The position numbers and the translations under genes were made by a program. The notes under the pieces are model-generated. The model was not told where the DNA came from. It ran no database searches and was given only the letters and a program-made list of their open reading frames with translations. From CAWEBF01 sp963807235 (lineage in GTDB: Bacteria > Acidobacteriota > Vicinamibacteria > Vicinamibacterales > UBA2999): a stretch of DNA of 64,000 nucleotides. Shown piece by piece: positions 37,696-45,285 of the stretch. Position 1 is the first letter of the stretch. Each line of letters opens with the position of its first letter. Where the stretch lies: assembly GCA_963807235.1 (NCBI GenBank), contig CAWEBF010000023.1, positions 1 to 64,000 on the forward strand, written 5' to 3'.

Positions 37696-37724
37696 TTGAC
37701 ATTAATTGGGCCTGTTCCTACACT
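37696..37724 (+). promoter_or_regulatory. Sigma-70 type promoter of the cold-shock gene
   Basis: A perfect TTGACA (37696-37701), a 17-bp spacer and TACACT (37719-37724) lie upstream of the csp gene. The predicted start near 37731 gives a leader of about 125 nt, the long leader typical of cold-shock genes. Confidence 0.7.
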
Positions 37725-37854
37725 TCGCCCAACGCCGACGCTGGCGGTTCGCGATTGGTTCGTTCGTGGCCCATGCGTCCGCTCAGGCGGTCTGGACGCA
37801 CCTGGGATTTTCTCAGCCATGCGCCTCAGGCACTCGCGCGTGGAGGTCACGGCT

Positions 37855-38061
37855 ATGGCGACCGGCACTATCGCACGTCTTCTCATCGACAAGGGATTCG
37901 GGTTCATCCGCGACGAGGGTGGCACCGAACATTTCTTCCACCGGAGTGCCGTGCGCGACTCGGTGTTCGAGCTGCTCCGCGAAGGCCAGCGCGTGGACTT
38001 CCAGCCGGAAGATTCCACCAAGGGCCCGCGTGCGGGTAACGTGCGCCTGCTCGAAGGTTAA
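37855..38061 (+). CDS. CspA-family cold-shock protein
   Basis: The 68-residue OB-fold protein binds single-stranded nucleic acid and melts RNA structure. Both RNP-like motifs are present in variant form: GFGFIRDEG (RNP1, usual GFGFI) and EHFFHRSAV (RNP2, usual VFVH). REGQRVDFQPEDSTKGPRAG completes the fold. A GGAGG lies 9 bases before the ATG, and longer upstream frames are rejected. The gene has its own promoter with a long leader and converges on the ABC ATPase gene, four bases apart. Confidence 0.9.
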   Translation: MATGTIARLLIDKGFGFIRDEGGTEHFFHRSAVRDSVFELLREGQRVDFQPEDSTKGPRAGNVRLLEG

Positions 38062-38065
38062 GCTC

Positions 38066-38788
38066 CTACGCGAACCACCGTCGCCAGCCGCTCGATGAGC
38101 TCAGCTCACCAGTGGCTGGTTGCAGCGTCAGCACTTCCTTCCCGACAATCTTCGCGAACTCCTGATCGGCGGTGAGATACACCGCCGCCATGCGGCGCCG
38201 TGCCACCACGCCGGCGAGCGTGCGGGCGAACGGCGCGACATCGCTCCGCTCGACGTTCGCCGTCGGGTGCTCGGCCAGCAGGATCTCGGGATCCAGCACC
38301 AGCACCTTTCCGAGACGCACGCGCGCCAGGTCGAGGGGCGCCAGGCCCTCAACGGACGCGGCCATCAGGTCGTTGGAGAGACCCAGCTCGCCGGCAATCC
38401 CGCGCACGGTGTCGCGCACCTCAGGCGGGATGGGGTCGACGGCCAGGGTCTGCGGGATCGCCAGGTTCTGCTCCACCGTCAGCTGATCCACGAGCACGGT
38501 CCGTTCGCTGAGCAGGGCGAAGCGCCGCAACGACTCCAGCCAGTCCTTGGTGTCGGCGATCTCCGATGTGGCGCGGCCGAACACGCGCACCACGCCTTCA
38601 TCGGGCAGGCTCGACCCCGTGAGGAGATTGACCAGCACTTCGGCGGCTGTCTTGTCGAAGCCGTGAAGCGCCACCGCCTGCCCGCGAGCTACTCGCCAGT
38701 CCCGAAGGCGAAGGGGGCGCAGCGCGTTGTAGTGCTTGACCACACCGGCGACGTGGATCAGCACATCGTCGGGAGGCCCGGTTGTCAT
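38066..38788 (-). CDS. ABC-transporter ATPase-like protein with degenerate catalytic motifs
   Basis: The 240-residue protein aligns along its length with ABC ATPases: VVKHYNALRPLRLRDW, NLLTGSSLPDEGVVRVFG, QLTVEQNLAIPQTL, LVLDPEILL and TANVE. The functional residues are replaced, however. Walker A is GFDKTAAE, with Ala49 where the lysine should be. The signature is SVEGLAPL rather than LSGGQ. Walker B has A172-E173-H174 in place of L-D-E. The switch histidine is Ala in YLTADQE. It therefore probably cannot hydrolyse ATP by the usual mechanism and may be structural or regulatory. It is the last gene of a tight operon, its ATG overlapping the PHP stop (ATGA). Confidence 0.8.
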   Translation of the reverse strand: MTTGPPDDVLIHVAGVVKHYNALRPLRLRDWRVARGQAVALHGFDKTAAEVLVNLLTGSSLPDEGVVRVFGRATSEIADTKDWLESLRRFALLSERTVLVDQLTVEQNLAIPQTLAVDPIPPEVRDTVRGIAGELGLSNDLMAASVEGLAPLDLARVRLGKVLVLDPEILLAEHPTANVERSDVAPFARTLAGVVARRRMAAVYLTADQEFAKIVGKEVLTLQPATGELSSSSGWRRWFA

Positions 38789-39618
38789 TGTGGCCGGTGC
38801 CGGTTTCGGGCCGCGCGCAGCTGCTCCCACTCCCTCGGCGGGAGCGTGACCGTGCCGACTGTCAGCGGTGACGCCGGATCCGCGTGGAAATCGGTGCCGC
38901 CCGTCATCAACACGCCGAGGTCCCCGGCCATGGCCCGATAGCGCGACACCTCGCCGGCGTCGTGGTCCGAATGGAAGACTTCCAGCGCGTCCAAGCCGTC
39001 GGCCACCATTTGCGGAATCTCTTCGTCGATGCGTGTCCGGCCTGGATGGGCCAACGAGATCAGGCCTCCCGCGGCGTGAACGATCCCGATCACGGTAGCC
39101 GGAGACGGGCCGTTGCGCTCGATGAAAGCCGGACGCCCCTCGGCGAGCCACGCATCGAACGCGGCCTGGACGGTCCTGGCATAGCCGGCGGCCACCATCG
39201 CACGCGCCACGTGTGGGCGCGCCAGCGACGTGCCCGTCGGCAGCCGGGCCACTGCGATCTGCGCCGCGAAATTGAGCGGCATCCGCAGCTCCGCCAGGCG
39301 CGCGACGATGGCCTCCACGCGCGCGATGCGCTCCTCTCGCTGCTCGGCCAGGAACGCCACCAGGCCGGGATAGCGGGGCTCGAAGAAGTAGGCCAGCATG
39401 TGGACGTCGCGGGAGTGCAGGACGGCCGTGATCTCGATGCCCGACACGGCCTCGATGCCGCGGGCGGCCGCAAACTGCTGCACGTCGGCCACGGCCGCTG
39501 TGGTGTCGTGATCGGTGACCGACATGGCCGTCAGGCCCGCGGCGCCGGCAAGCTCCACGAGCTCGCTGGGCGTGGACCGGCCGTCCGACGCGATGGTGTG
39601 AAGGTGGAGATCGATCAC
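38785..39618 (-). CDS. PHP-domain phosphoesterase
   Basis: The 277-residue cytoplasmic protein starts with the PHP motif DLHLHTIASDGRSTP and has VTDHDT, ALEVFHSDH and GGTDFHAD, which supply the histidines and aspartates of a trinuclear metal centre. The layout (about 280 residues, PHP only) matches the YciV/RNase AM-like group that hydrolyses 3',5'-nucleoside bisphosphates or trims RNA 5' ends. The start is GTG, overlapping the upstream stop (GTGA); its own stop overlaps the next gene (ATGA). Substrate is inferred from the family only. Confidence 0.88.
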   Translation of the reverse strand: MIDLHLHTIASDGRSTPSELVELAGAAGLTAMSVTDHDTTAAVADVQQFAAARGIEAVSGIEITAVLHSRDVHMLAYFFEPRYPGLVAFLAEQREERIARVEAIVARLAELRMPLNFAAQIAVARLPTGTSLARPHVARAMVAAGYARTVQAAFDAWLAEGRPAFIERNGPSPATVIGIVHAAGGLISLAHPGRTRIDEEIPQMVADGLDALEVFHSDHDAGEVSRYRAMAGDLGVLMTGGTDFHADPASPLTVGTVTLPPREWEQLRAARNRHRPQ

Positions 39619-40593
39619 CGCGCGCCGGCGCGCGAGGTCGAGGCGGCGCGCCCGGCGCGACCGGCCTTGCCCTGGCGCTTGACGAGCGCACGGTATTCGC
39701 GCATCAACAGGTCGAGGTGCTCACGCTCCTCGTCGGCGAACTCCAGGAAGATCTGCTTGCCCTCGGACTCCTCGAACTGCTCGCCGTACTTCTTGAAGAA
39801 GCGGTGCGAGCCGCGCTCGCACTTGATGCCGATGAGCAACGCCTGCTGGTCGTCGCCGTGGACCAGCCGCTCGGTGCCCTCGGCGAAGATGCCGCTCGCC
39901 GCTCCCTTGAAGAAGAGGAACGTCGGGCGCGACTCCAGATGCGCGTCGCGCCGGATCAGCTCCTTGTAGCGCGACTCCAGCTTGCCCAGGTGTTCCTTCT
40001 CTTCCCCGGCCAGGTGCTCGAACACCACACGGGCGCGCGCGTCGCGGGTCACCTTCGCGGCGCGCGTATAGAATTCGAGGCCGCTGCGTTCGGTGGCGAT
40101 GGCGATGCGCAGCGCGTCGCGCGCGAACACCAGAGTCGCTGTGGCCGTCGTCGGCCGATCGCCTTGCGGCCCTCCCGGCAGTCCTCGCAGGTCCCGTAGA
40201 TCTGCACCACGCTCTTGGCGGCGAGAACGACCGTGCCGTGGCCACTTCCTCGATCAACAGCTCGACGTCGGAGCTCAGGAACTCGAAGGAGCGGTGGCAG
40301 GTCTGGCAGATCAGGTGGAAGTGCCGCGGCTGGCGGTACGAGTGCTCGAAGCGGGAGCGCCCTTCGCCGAAGTCCACTTTGCGGGCGATGCCCGCGTCCA
40401 CCATCCACTGCAGCGTGCGGTAGACGGTGGCGCGGCTGACGCGATGGTCGTCCTTGCGGATGATGTCCACCAGATCGTCGGCGCTCAGGTGTCCTTCCTG
40501 GCGCAGGAACACGTTGACGATCTGCTCGCGTTTGCTGGAGCGCTTGCCGCCTTTCGGCTTCAGCCGGCTGAAATCAAGGGGCGTAGTGGACAC
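39615..40593 (-). CDS. Fur-family regulator fused to a ferritin-like domain, two frameshifts
   Basis: The N-terminal Fur domain has a winged-helix (GHLSADDLVDIIRKDDHRVS, RATVYRTLQWMVD), HFHLICQTCHRSFEF with a CxxC, and a second CxxC in YGTCEDCREG. The C-terminal part is a ferritin-like four-helix bundle (ATERSGLEFYTRAAK, EEKEHLGKLESRYKEL, ADEEREHLDLLMREY) with two ExxH motifs for a diiron site. The frame changes near 40235 and near 40145; the three frames join into one continuous protein of about 325 residues. GTG at 40593 has GAGAGGGG upstream. The alternative is two separate genes, but no start signal is seen for the second. It lies 25 bases after erpA. Confidence 0.75.
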
Positions 40594-40618
40594 ACTCGTC
40601 GTGAACCCCTCTCGAGCC

Positions 40619-40972
40619 TTAATGACTGTGCCCGCCGCCGCCCTCGCCGTCCACACTGAAGGACGACCCGCATCCGCAGGTGGACGTCGCATTGGGGTTG
40701 CGAATGGTGAAGCCGCCGCCCGTCACGGTGTCGACGAAGTCCACTTCGGCGCCCTTCAGGTAGCTGATGCTGACCGGATCCACGAACAGCCGCACGCCGT
40801 TGGACTCGTAGACCTGATCGCCGGCGCCGCCGGCCTCTTCGATCATCAGGCCGTACTGGAAGCCCGAGCAGCCGCCGCCCTGCACGAACACACGCAGGCC
40901 GCTGCCGACCTTGCCTTCCTCGTTGAGCAGCTCGGAAATCTTCTCGGCTGCGTTGGGGGACACGTTGATCAT
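40619..40972 (-). CDS. erpA: A-type iron-sulfur cluster carrier/insertion protein
   Basis: The 117-residue cytoplasmic protein delivers Fe-S clusters to target enzymes. The three conserved cysteines are present: Cys35 in GGGCSGF, and Cys99 and Cys101 in STCGCGSSF. It lacks the longer N-terminus of NfuA-like proteins. A Gly/His tail (GGGGHSH) is added at the end. It is the first gene of the operon with Fur-ferritin, PHP and ABC-like genes and is preceded by AGGAGCGGAGAG and a TATAAT box. Adjacent class I fumarase, an Fe-S enzyme, is a natural client. Confidence 0.92.
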   Translation of the reverse strand: MINVSPNAAEKISELLNEEGKVGSGLRVFVQGGGCSGFQYGLMIEEAGGAGDQVYESNGVRLFVDPVSISYLKGAEVDFVDTVTGGGFTIRNPNATSTCGCGSSFSVDGEGGGGHSH

Positions 40973-41011
40973 TGCTCTCCGCTCCTAGTCAAACTGCTCG
41001 AATACCGTTCA

Positions 41012-41017
41012 ATTATA
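41012..41017 (-). promoter_or_regulatory. -10 box upstream of erpA
   Basis: A perfect TATAAT on the minus strand lies 39 bases before the erpA ATG. No good -35 is visible 17 bases upstream, so an activator may be needed or another sigma factor used. Confidence 0.5.
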
Positions 41018-41042
41018 CGCCGACAGTCCGTTGGGGGCCCGT

Positions 41043-41070
41043 AGCCTGGAGCCTGGAGCCCGGAGCCTCT
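41043..41070 (+). repeat. Heptamer tandem repeat (AGCCTGG type)
   Basis: Four 7-bp units AGCCTGG-AGCCTGG-AGCCCGG-AGCCTCT lie three bases beyond the fumarase stop. Similar units (AGCCTGA, AGCCAGG) form the right half of the array at 60317-60379. Confidence 0.65.
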
Positions 41071-41073
41071 GTT

Positions 41074-42594
41074 TCAGGCCCCGATCGACGCCAGCTCGGC
41101 GGCCGAGGCCTTTTCCACGTCGGCGTGCAGGCTGCGGCCGTGGGCGTCCATGGTGACGATTGCGGGAAAGTCCTGCAGTTCCAGGTGCCACATGGCCTCG
41201 GGCGTCCCAAACTCCATCAGCGACACCCCGTGGACCTTCGTGATGGCCCGGGCGTAGAACTGAGCAGCGCCCCCGATGGCGTTGAGGTACACCGCTCCCG
41301 CGTCCTTCAGCCCGGCAAGCGTTTTGGCGCCCATGCCGCCCTTGCCCATGACAGCGCGGACGCCGTAACGCTTGATGATGTCCGCCTGGTAGGGCTCCTC
41401 GCGAATGCTGGTCGTGGGTCCGGCGGCAGTCACGCGCCAGCCCTCGCCGTCCTTGGCCACCACGGGCCCGCAGTGATAGATGACGCCGCCGCGCAGGTCC
41501 ACGGGGGGCTCGTGCGACATCAGGTGATGGTGCACGGCATCCCGCCCGGTGTACGCGCGTCCGGACAGCAGGACGACGTCGCCGACGCGCAGCGAGCGCA
41601 CCTGCTCCTCGGTCAGCGGCGTGCGCAGCGCCACCTCGCGGCCCGTTCTCTGGAATCCCGCCTGGTCGGCCAGCGGGATGACGGGCGTGGACGGATCACG
41701 ATACAGCCAGCGCGTGATCTCGCCCGATTGTGCGTCGAGCACCACGCCCAGCCGCCGATACGCCCAGCAGTCATAGGCTACCGACACGAAGAAGCTGGCG
41801 GGCAGGCGATTCAGCGCGCCCACCTTGCAGCCGATGAGCGAGACCCGCCCGCCGAACCCCATGGTGCCCACGCCCAGGTTGTTCACGGTTCCCATGATCG
41901 ACGCTTCCAGCTCGGCCAGCCGCGAGTCGGGGTTCACGTCGTCGAGGGTGCGGAACAGCTGCTCCTTCGCGTGGACGTAGCCGGATGTGCGATCGCCTCC
42001 GATGCAGACGCCGAGCGCGCCTGGCGCGCATCCCTTGCCCTGTGCGTGCCACACGGCGTGGAGGATGCACTTGCGGACGCCTTCGATCGACCGGTCGGCG
42101 CGGCCCAGGTGGGCGAGCTCCGCCGGCAGCGAGGACCGCGAGTTCATGTTCTCGCAGCCGCCGCCTTTCAGAATGAGCTTCACCTCGATCTCGCGGTCGT
42201 TCTCCCACTGCTCGAAGTGCATGATGGGCGTGCCCGGGCCCAGGTTGTCGCCGCTGTTCTCGCCGGTCAACGAATCCACGGAGTTGGACCGCAGCTTGCC
42301 GCGCCGGGTGGCCTCGGCAATGGCCGCGCGGATCTCCTTCTTCATCGCGATCTGGTTGGCGCCCACGGGGGCCTTGACCTCAAAGGTGGGCATCCCCGTG
42401 TCCTGGCAGATGGCGCCCTCGCCTTGCGCGGCCTGGTCGATGTTCTGCGCGATGATGGCCAGCGCCTGCGCGGAACGGGTGCCGGGTTCCTCCTGTTTCA
42501 TGGCCGCTTTCATGGCGGCGCGCACGTCCGGGGGCAGGTCCGTGGACGTGCGGACGACCAGCGACAGGACGCTCTCGAAGAAGGCGGACGGCAT
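41074..42594 (-). CDS. Class I fumarate hydratase (iron-sulfur)
   Basis: This TCA-cycle enzyme interconverts fumarate and malate using an oxygen-sensitive 4Fe-4S cluster. The 506-residue protein joins both parts of the family: the N-terminal alpha region (GEGAICQDTGMPTFEVK, GGGCENMNSRSSL, GKGCAPGALGVCIGGDRTSG, with cysteines able to hold the cluster) and the C-terminal beta region (RDAVHHHL, GPTTSIREEPYQADII, MGKGGMGAKTL). ATG before PSAFFESV is preferred; upstream sequence overlaps the divergent gene. A heptamer repeat follows its stop. The divergent methyltransferase start is 22 bases away. Confidence 0.93.
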   Translation of the reverse strand: MPSAFFESVLSLVVRTSTDLPPDVRAAMKAAMKQEEPGTRSAQALAIIAQNIDQAAQGEGAICQDTGMPTFEVKAPVGANQIAMKKEIRAAIAEATRRGKLRSNSVDSLTGENSGDNLGPGTPIMHFEQWENDREIEVKLILKGGGCENMNSRSSLPAELAHLGRADRSIEGVRKCILHAVWHAQGKGCAPGALGVCIGGDRTSGYVHAKEQLFRTLDDVNPDSRLAELEASIMGTVNNLGVGTMGFGGRVSLIGCKVGALNRLPASFFVSVAYDCWAYRRLGVVLDAQSGEITRWLYRDPSTPVIPLADQAGFQRTGREVALRTPLTEEQVRSLRVGDVVLLSGRAYTGRDAVHHHLMSHEPPVDLRGGVIYHCGPVVAKDGEGWRVTAAGPTTSIREEPYQADIIKRYGVRAVMGKGGMGAKTLAGLKDAGAVYLNAIGGAAQFYARAITKVHGVSLMEFGTPEAMWHLELQDFPAIVTMDAHGRSLHADVEKASAAELASIGA

Positions 42595-42600
42595 GTGGTC

Positions 42601-42608
42601 AGTATAAT
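42601..42608. promoter_or_regulatory. Shared symmetric -10 element of a divergent gene pair
   Basis: AGTATAAT reads as TATAAT on the plus strand (42603-42608) and as TATACT on the minus strand (42606-42601). It ends 8 bases before the methyltransferase ATG and 6 bases before the fumarase ATG, inside a 22-bp intergenic gap. Both transcripts would be leaderless or nearly so. Confidence 0.55.
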
Positions 42609-42616
42609 TTGATCGG

Positions 42617-43315
42617 ATGAGCCGCCTGGCCGCTGCCCTCGTACTGGCCCTGTTCTCGTGCGCCGAAGGCGCGCGCGCGCAGACGTCCGCCAACCAGGAG
42701 CACCGGCGGCTGTTTCCGCCAGAGAACCTCGGCCTGCTCGAGGGCCCGGACCGCGCGATCTGGCAGAAGCCGGATCAGATCATGGACGCGCTGAGCATCG
42801 CCGATGGCGCCAAGGTCGCCGACATCGGTGCGGGCGCGGGCTGGTTCACCATGCGGCTGGCGCGCCGAGTCGGACCAAACGGCGTCGTGTATTCCACCGA
42901 CGTGCAGCGCGAGATGCTGGACGTGATTCGCCGCCGCGTCGCGCGCGAGGGTCTGCAGAACGTGCGGCTGCTGCAAGGCGACGACAGCTCGCTTGGCTTG
43001 CCGGTCAAGGGAGAGCTGGACGCCGTGCTCGTCGTGGACGTCTATCCGGAGGTCAAGGATCGCGTGACCTTCCTCCGCAATCTCGCCACGGCGCTCGCGG
43101 CCGACGGGCGGATCGGCATCGTGAACTACAAGCTGGGCGGCGGTGGTCCTGGACCGTCGCCCTCCGAGGGCCCGCGCGTGGCGCAAGCCACCGTGGAGAC
43201 CGACGCGCGCGCCGCCGGACTGCGCGTCAAGGGCAGCGCAAACCTGCCCTACCAGTACTTGCTGATCCTGGGCAGGGAAACAGCGGCTGCTGGGACCCGC
43301 TCCGCGGGGCGGTAG
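42617..43315 (+). CDS. Exported SAM-dependent methyltransferase-like protein
   Basis: The 232-residue product has a clear signal peptide (MSRLAAALVLALFSCAEGAR, ending ARAQ) followed by a class I methyltransferase fold: VADIGAGAGWFTMRLARR (motif I), YSTDVQREML (motif II acidic residue), VRLLQGDDSSLGLP and AVLVVDVYPEV. Export of a SAM-using enzyme is surprising because SAM is cytoplasmic. The FSCAEG segment could be a lipobox. The last codons and the TAG stop lie inside the third copy of the dispersed hairpin repeat, so the natural C-terminus may have been altered. Confidence 0.8.
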   Translation: MSRLAAALVLALFSCAEGARAQTSANQEHRRLFPPENLGLLEGPDRAIWQKPDQIMDALSIADGAKVADIGAGAGWFTMRLARRVGPNGVVYSTDVQREMLDVIRRRVAREGLQNVRLLQGDDSSLGLPVKGELDAVLVVDVYPEVKDRVTFLRNLATALAADGRIGIVNYKLGGGGPGPSPSEGPRVAQATVETDARAAGLRVKGSANLPYQYLLILGRETAAAGTRSAGR

Positions 43316-43347
43316 ACAGTGTCTGTTTGGCCCCGCTTCGCGGGGCG
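43296..43347 (+). repeat. Dispersed hairpin repeat, copy 3 (variant)
   Basis: A hairpin CCCGC-TCC-GCGGGG (43296-43309) is followed by the shared words CAGTGTCTGTTTG and a second hairpin GCCCCGC-TTC-GCGGGGC (43330-43346). The second half is nearly identical to copy 2 at 6779-6806. Its left hairpin overlaps the end of the methyltransferase gene. Confidence 0.75.
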
Positions 43348-43355
43348 GTAGTAAT

Positions 43356-43991
43356 ATGCCCGACATGCACGCGCACACGCCGGGCACGCTGTTCCAGGTC
43401 CTCGCACCGCGGACGCGGGCCGACAGAACGCCGCTGCCGGTGCAGGCCGCCTCGGTCGCTTTCATCGCCGTGCTCACGGCAGCGGCGGCGCAGTTCAGCG
43501 TCCACCTGCCGTTCACGCAGGTGCCGATCACTTTCCAGCCGATGGTGGTGCTGCTGGGCGGGCTGGTGCTGGGCTCGCGCCTGGGGGCCTACAGCCAGTG
43601 CGTGTACCTCGCGGCGGGCATCGCCGGCCTGCCGGTGTTCGCGGCCTCGGCCACGTTGCCGCCCGGAATCTTCCGGCTGCTCGGCCCGACCGGCGGGTAC
43701 CTGATGGCGTACCCCCTTGCGGCCTTCGTCGTCGGGTTGTGCGCCGAACGCGGATTCGATCGGCGCTGGGCGACGTCGGTGGTGGCGATGCTGACCGGGC
43801 TGGCTGTCATCTATCTGGGCGGCACACTCTGGCTCGCCTACTTCGCCCGGCTGGGTGGAGCCTCAGCGGCAACGGGGCTGGCGGTGGCGGTCGCCACCGG
43901 CGTGGCGCCGTTCGCGGTGGCCGACATCCTCAAGGCCGCCGTTGCCGCGGGCGTGGCGCCAGGGCTGTGGCGACTGTTCCAGTCGCGCTGA
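43356..43991 (+). CDS. bioY: Biotin transporter substrate-binding component BioY
   Basis: This 211-residue integral membrane protein takes up biotin, either alone or as the S-component of an ECF transporter. It has six hydrophobic helices and the family words VPITFQPMVVLLGGLVLGSR, YLAAGIAGLPVFA and GPTGGYLMAYPLAAFVVG. No EcfA/EcfT genes are next to it. The ATG directly follows the dispersed repeat. The following thiD gene starts 25 bases before the bioY stop, so the two are coupled and likely form a vitamin-related unit. Confidence 0.92.
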   Translation: MPDMHAHTPGTLFQVLAPRTRADRTPLPVQAASVAFIAVLTAAAAQFSVHLPFTQVPITFQPMVVLLGGLVLGSRLGAYSQCVYLAAGIAGLPVFAASATLPPGIFRLLGPTGGYLMAYPLAAFVVGLCAERGFDRRWATSVVAMLTGLAVIYLGGTLWLAYFARLGGASAATGLAVAVATGVAPFAVADILKAAVAAGVAPGLWRLFQSR

Positions 43992-44770
43992 CGATCGCGG
44001 GCAGCGACTCGGGCGCCGGCGCCGGCATCCAAGCCGACCTCAAGACGTTCGCGGCACACGGCGTCTACGGCGTGTGCGCCATCACCGCCATCACCGCGCA
44101 GAACACCCTCGGCGTCTCGGCTGTGGAAGTGGTGTCGGGGGACGTCGTGCGGGCGCAAATCCAGGCGGTGATGGCCGACTTTGCCGTGCGGGCGGCCAAG
44201 ACCGGGATGCTGGCCACGGCCGATCTGGTGCGCCTGGTGGCCACAGCCGTGCGCGACCTGCGCGTGCCCAACCTGGTGGTCGATCCCGTGATGATCGCCA
44301 AGAGCGGCGACACGCTGTTGGCAGACGATGCCGTCGAATCCATGAGGACGGCACTGTTGCCGCTCGCAGCGGTGGTGACCCCCAACCTTCCCGAGGCCGA
44401 GGCGCTGGCGGGCATGGCGATCCGCTCGGAGGGCGACGTCGAGGAGGCCGCACGACGCATCGCGGCGCTGGGACCGGGGGCTGTCGTGGTGAAAGGCGGG
44501 CATGCGGATGCCCCAGACATCGTGGATGTGCTGTTCGATGGGGTGAGCGTGCGTCGCTTCCCACAGCCGCGCGTCCCCGGATCCGCGACCCACGGCACCG
44601 GCTGCACGTTTGCGGCGGCCATCGCCGCGCACCTGGCCCACGGGCGTTCGCTGGCGGACGCGGTGCCCGTCGCGCAGCGCTACGTGGCGGGCGCTATCGC
44701 CGCCGCGCCGGGGCTCGGCCAGGGACACGGGCCGATGGACCACTTCTGGCAGCTGCGCCGCGATAGTTAG
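43967..44770 (+). CDS. thiD: Hydroxymethylpyrimidine/phosphomethylpyrimidine kinase
   Basis: ThiD phosphorylates HMP and HMP-P to supply the pyrimidine half of thiamine. The 267-residue ribokinase-fold protein has LTIAGSDSGAGAGIQADLK, TAITAQNTLGV, MIAKSGDTLL, TPNLPEAEAL, VVVKGGHA and the anion-hole motif GTGCTFAAAIAAHLA. GTG at 43967, within the bioY end, gives the usual short N-terminus before VALTIAGSDS. Other thiamine genes are absent here. MoaE follows after 32 bases. Confidence 0.93.
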   Translation: MATVPVALTIAGSDSGAGAGIQADLKTFAAHGVYGVCAITAITAQNTLGVSAVEVVSGDVVRAQIQAVMADFAVRAAKTGMLATADLVRLVATAVRDLRVPNLVVDPVMIAKSGDTLLADDAVESMRTALLPLAAVVTPNLPEAEALAGMAIRSEGDVEEAARRIAALGPGAVVVKGGHADAPDIVDVLFDGVSVRRFPQPRVPGSATHGTGCTFAAAIAAHLAHGRSLADAVPVAQRYVAGAIAAAPGLGQGHGPMDHFWQLRRDS

Positions 44771-44802
44771 CGGGGCTGGCGCGCCCTTTATACTTGAAGG
44801 GC

Positions 44803-45285
44803 ATGCCGACACCTCTCGTGGCGGTCACCCCGAACCGGCTGGACCTCGAGGGTTTGACGGCCGTGGTGGCGAGTGCGTCCGGAGCGGACGGGGCCGTGGC
44901 GTCGTTTGCCGGCCTGGTGCGGCAGCAGAACGTGGGCCGGCACGTGGCGTACCTGGAGTACGAGGCGTACGAGCCGCTGGCCGTGCGGGCGCTCCAGCGC
45001 ATCGTGGACGAGGCGGTGTCGGCCTGGCCGGGGGCCCGCGTGGGCGTGCACCACCGGATTGGCAGGCTGGAACTGGGCGAGGCAAGCATCGTGATCGTGG
45101 CGGCGTCGGCACACCGTGCAGATGCGTTCGCGGCCTGTCGATACACGATCGAGCGCGTGAAGCAGATCGTGCCCATCTGGAAGCACGAGCACTTCGACGG
45201 GGGCGACGTGTGGCTGGAAGGTGCGACGGCCGACCCCGACGACGAGGCGGCGCGCCAGACGGCGTACCGCATCGCATGCGCGTAA
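44803..45285 (+). CDS. moaE: Molybdopterin synthase catalytic subunit MoaE
   Basis: MoaE, with MoaD, puts the dithiolene sulfurs onto precursor Z to form molybdopterin. The 160-residue protein has GAVASFAGLVRQQN, YLEYEAYEPLA, GVHHRIGRLELGEASIVI and the active-site region VKQIVPIWKHEHF with its catalytic lysines. ATG at 44803 follows GAAGG; a TATACT box lies 8 bases upstream, so a separate start of transcription is possible. MoaD follows with a 10-base overlap, so the subunits are made together. Confidence 0.93.
   Translation: MPTPLVAVTPNRLDLEGLTAVVASASGADGAVASFAGLVRQQNVGRHVAYLEYEAYEPLAVRALQRIVDEAVSAWPGARVGVHHRIGRLELGEASIVIVAASAHRADAFAACRYTIERVKQIVPIWKHEHFDGGDVWLEGATADPDDEAARQTAYRIACA

Noticed and set aside
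40972..42612. 546-codon open frame opposite the fumarase gene
   Set aside because: Antisense shadow of a clearly recognised enzyme; no motif or ribosome site.
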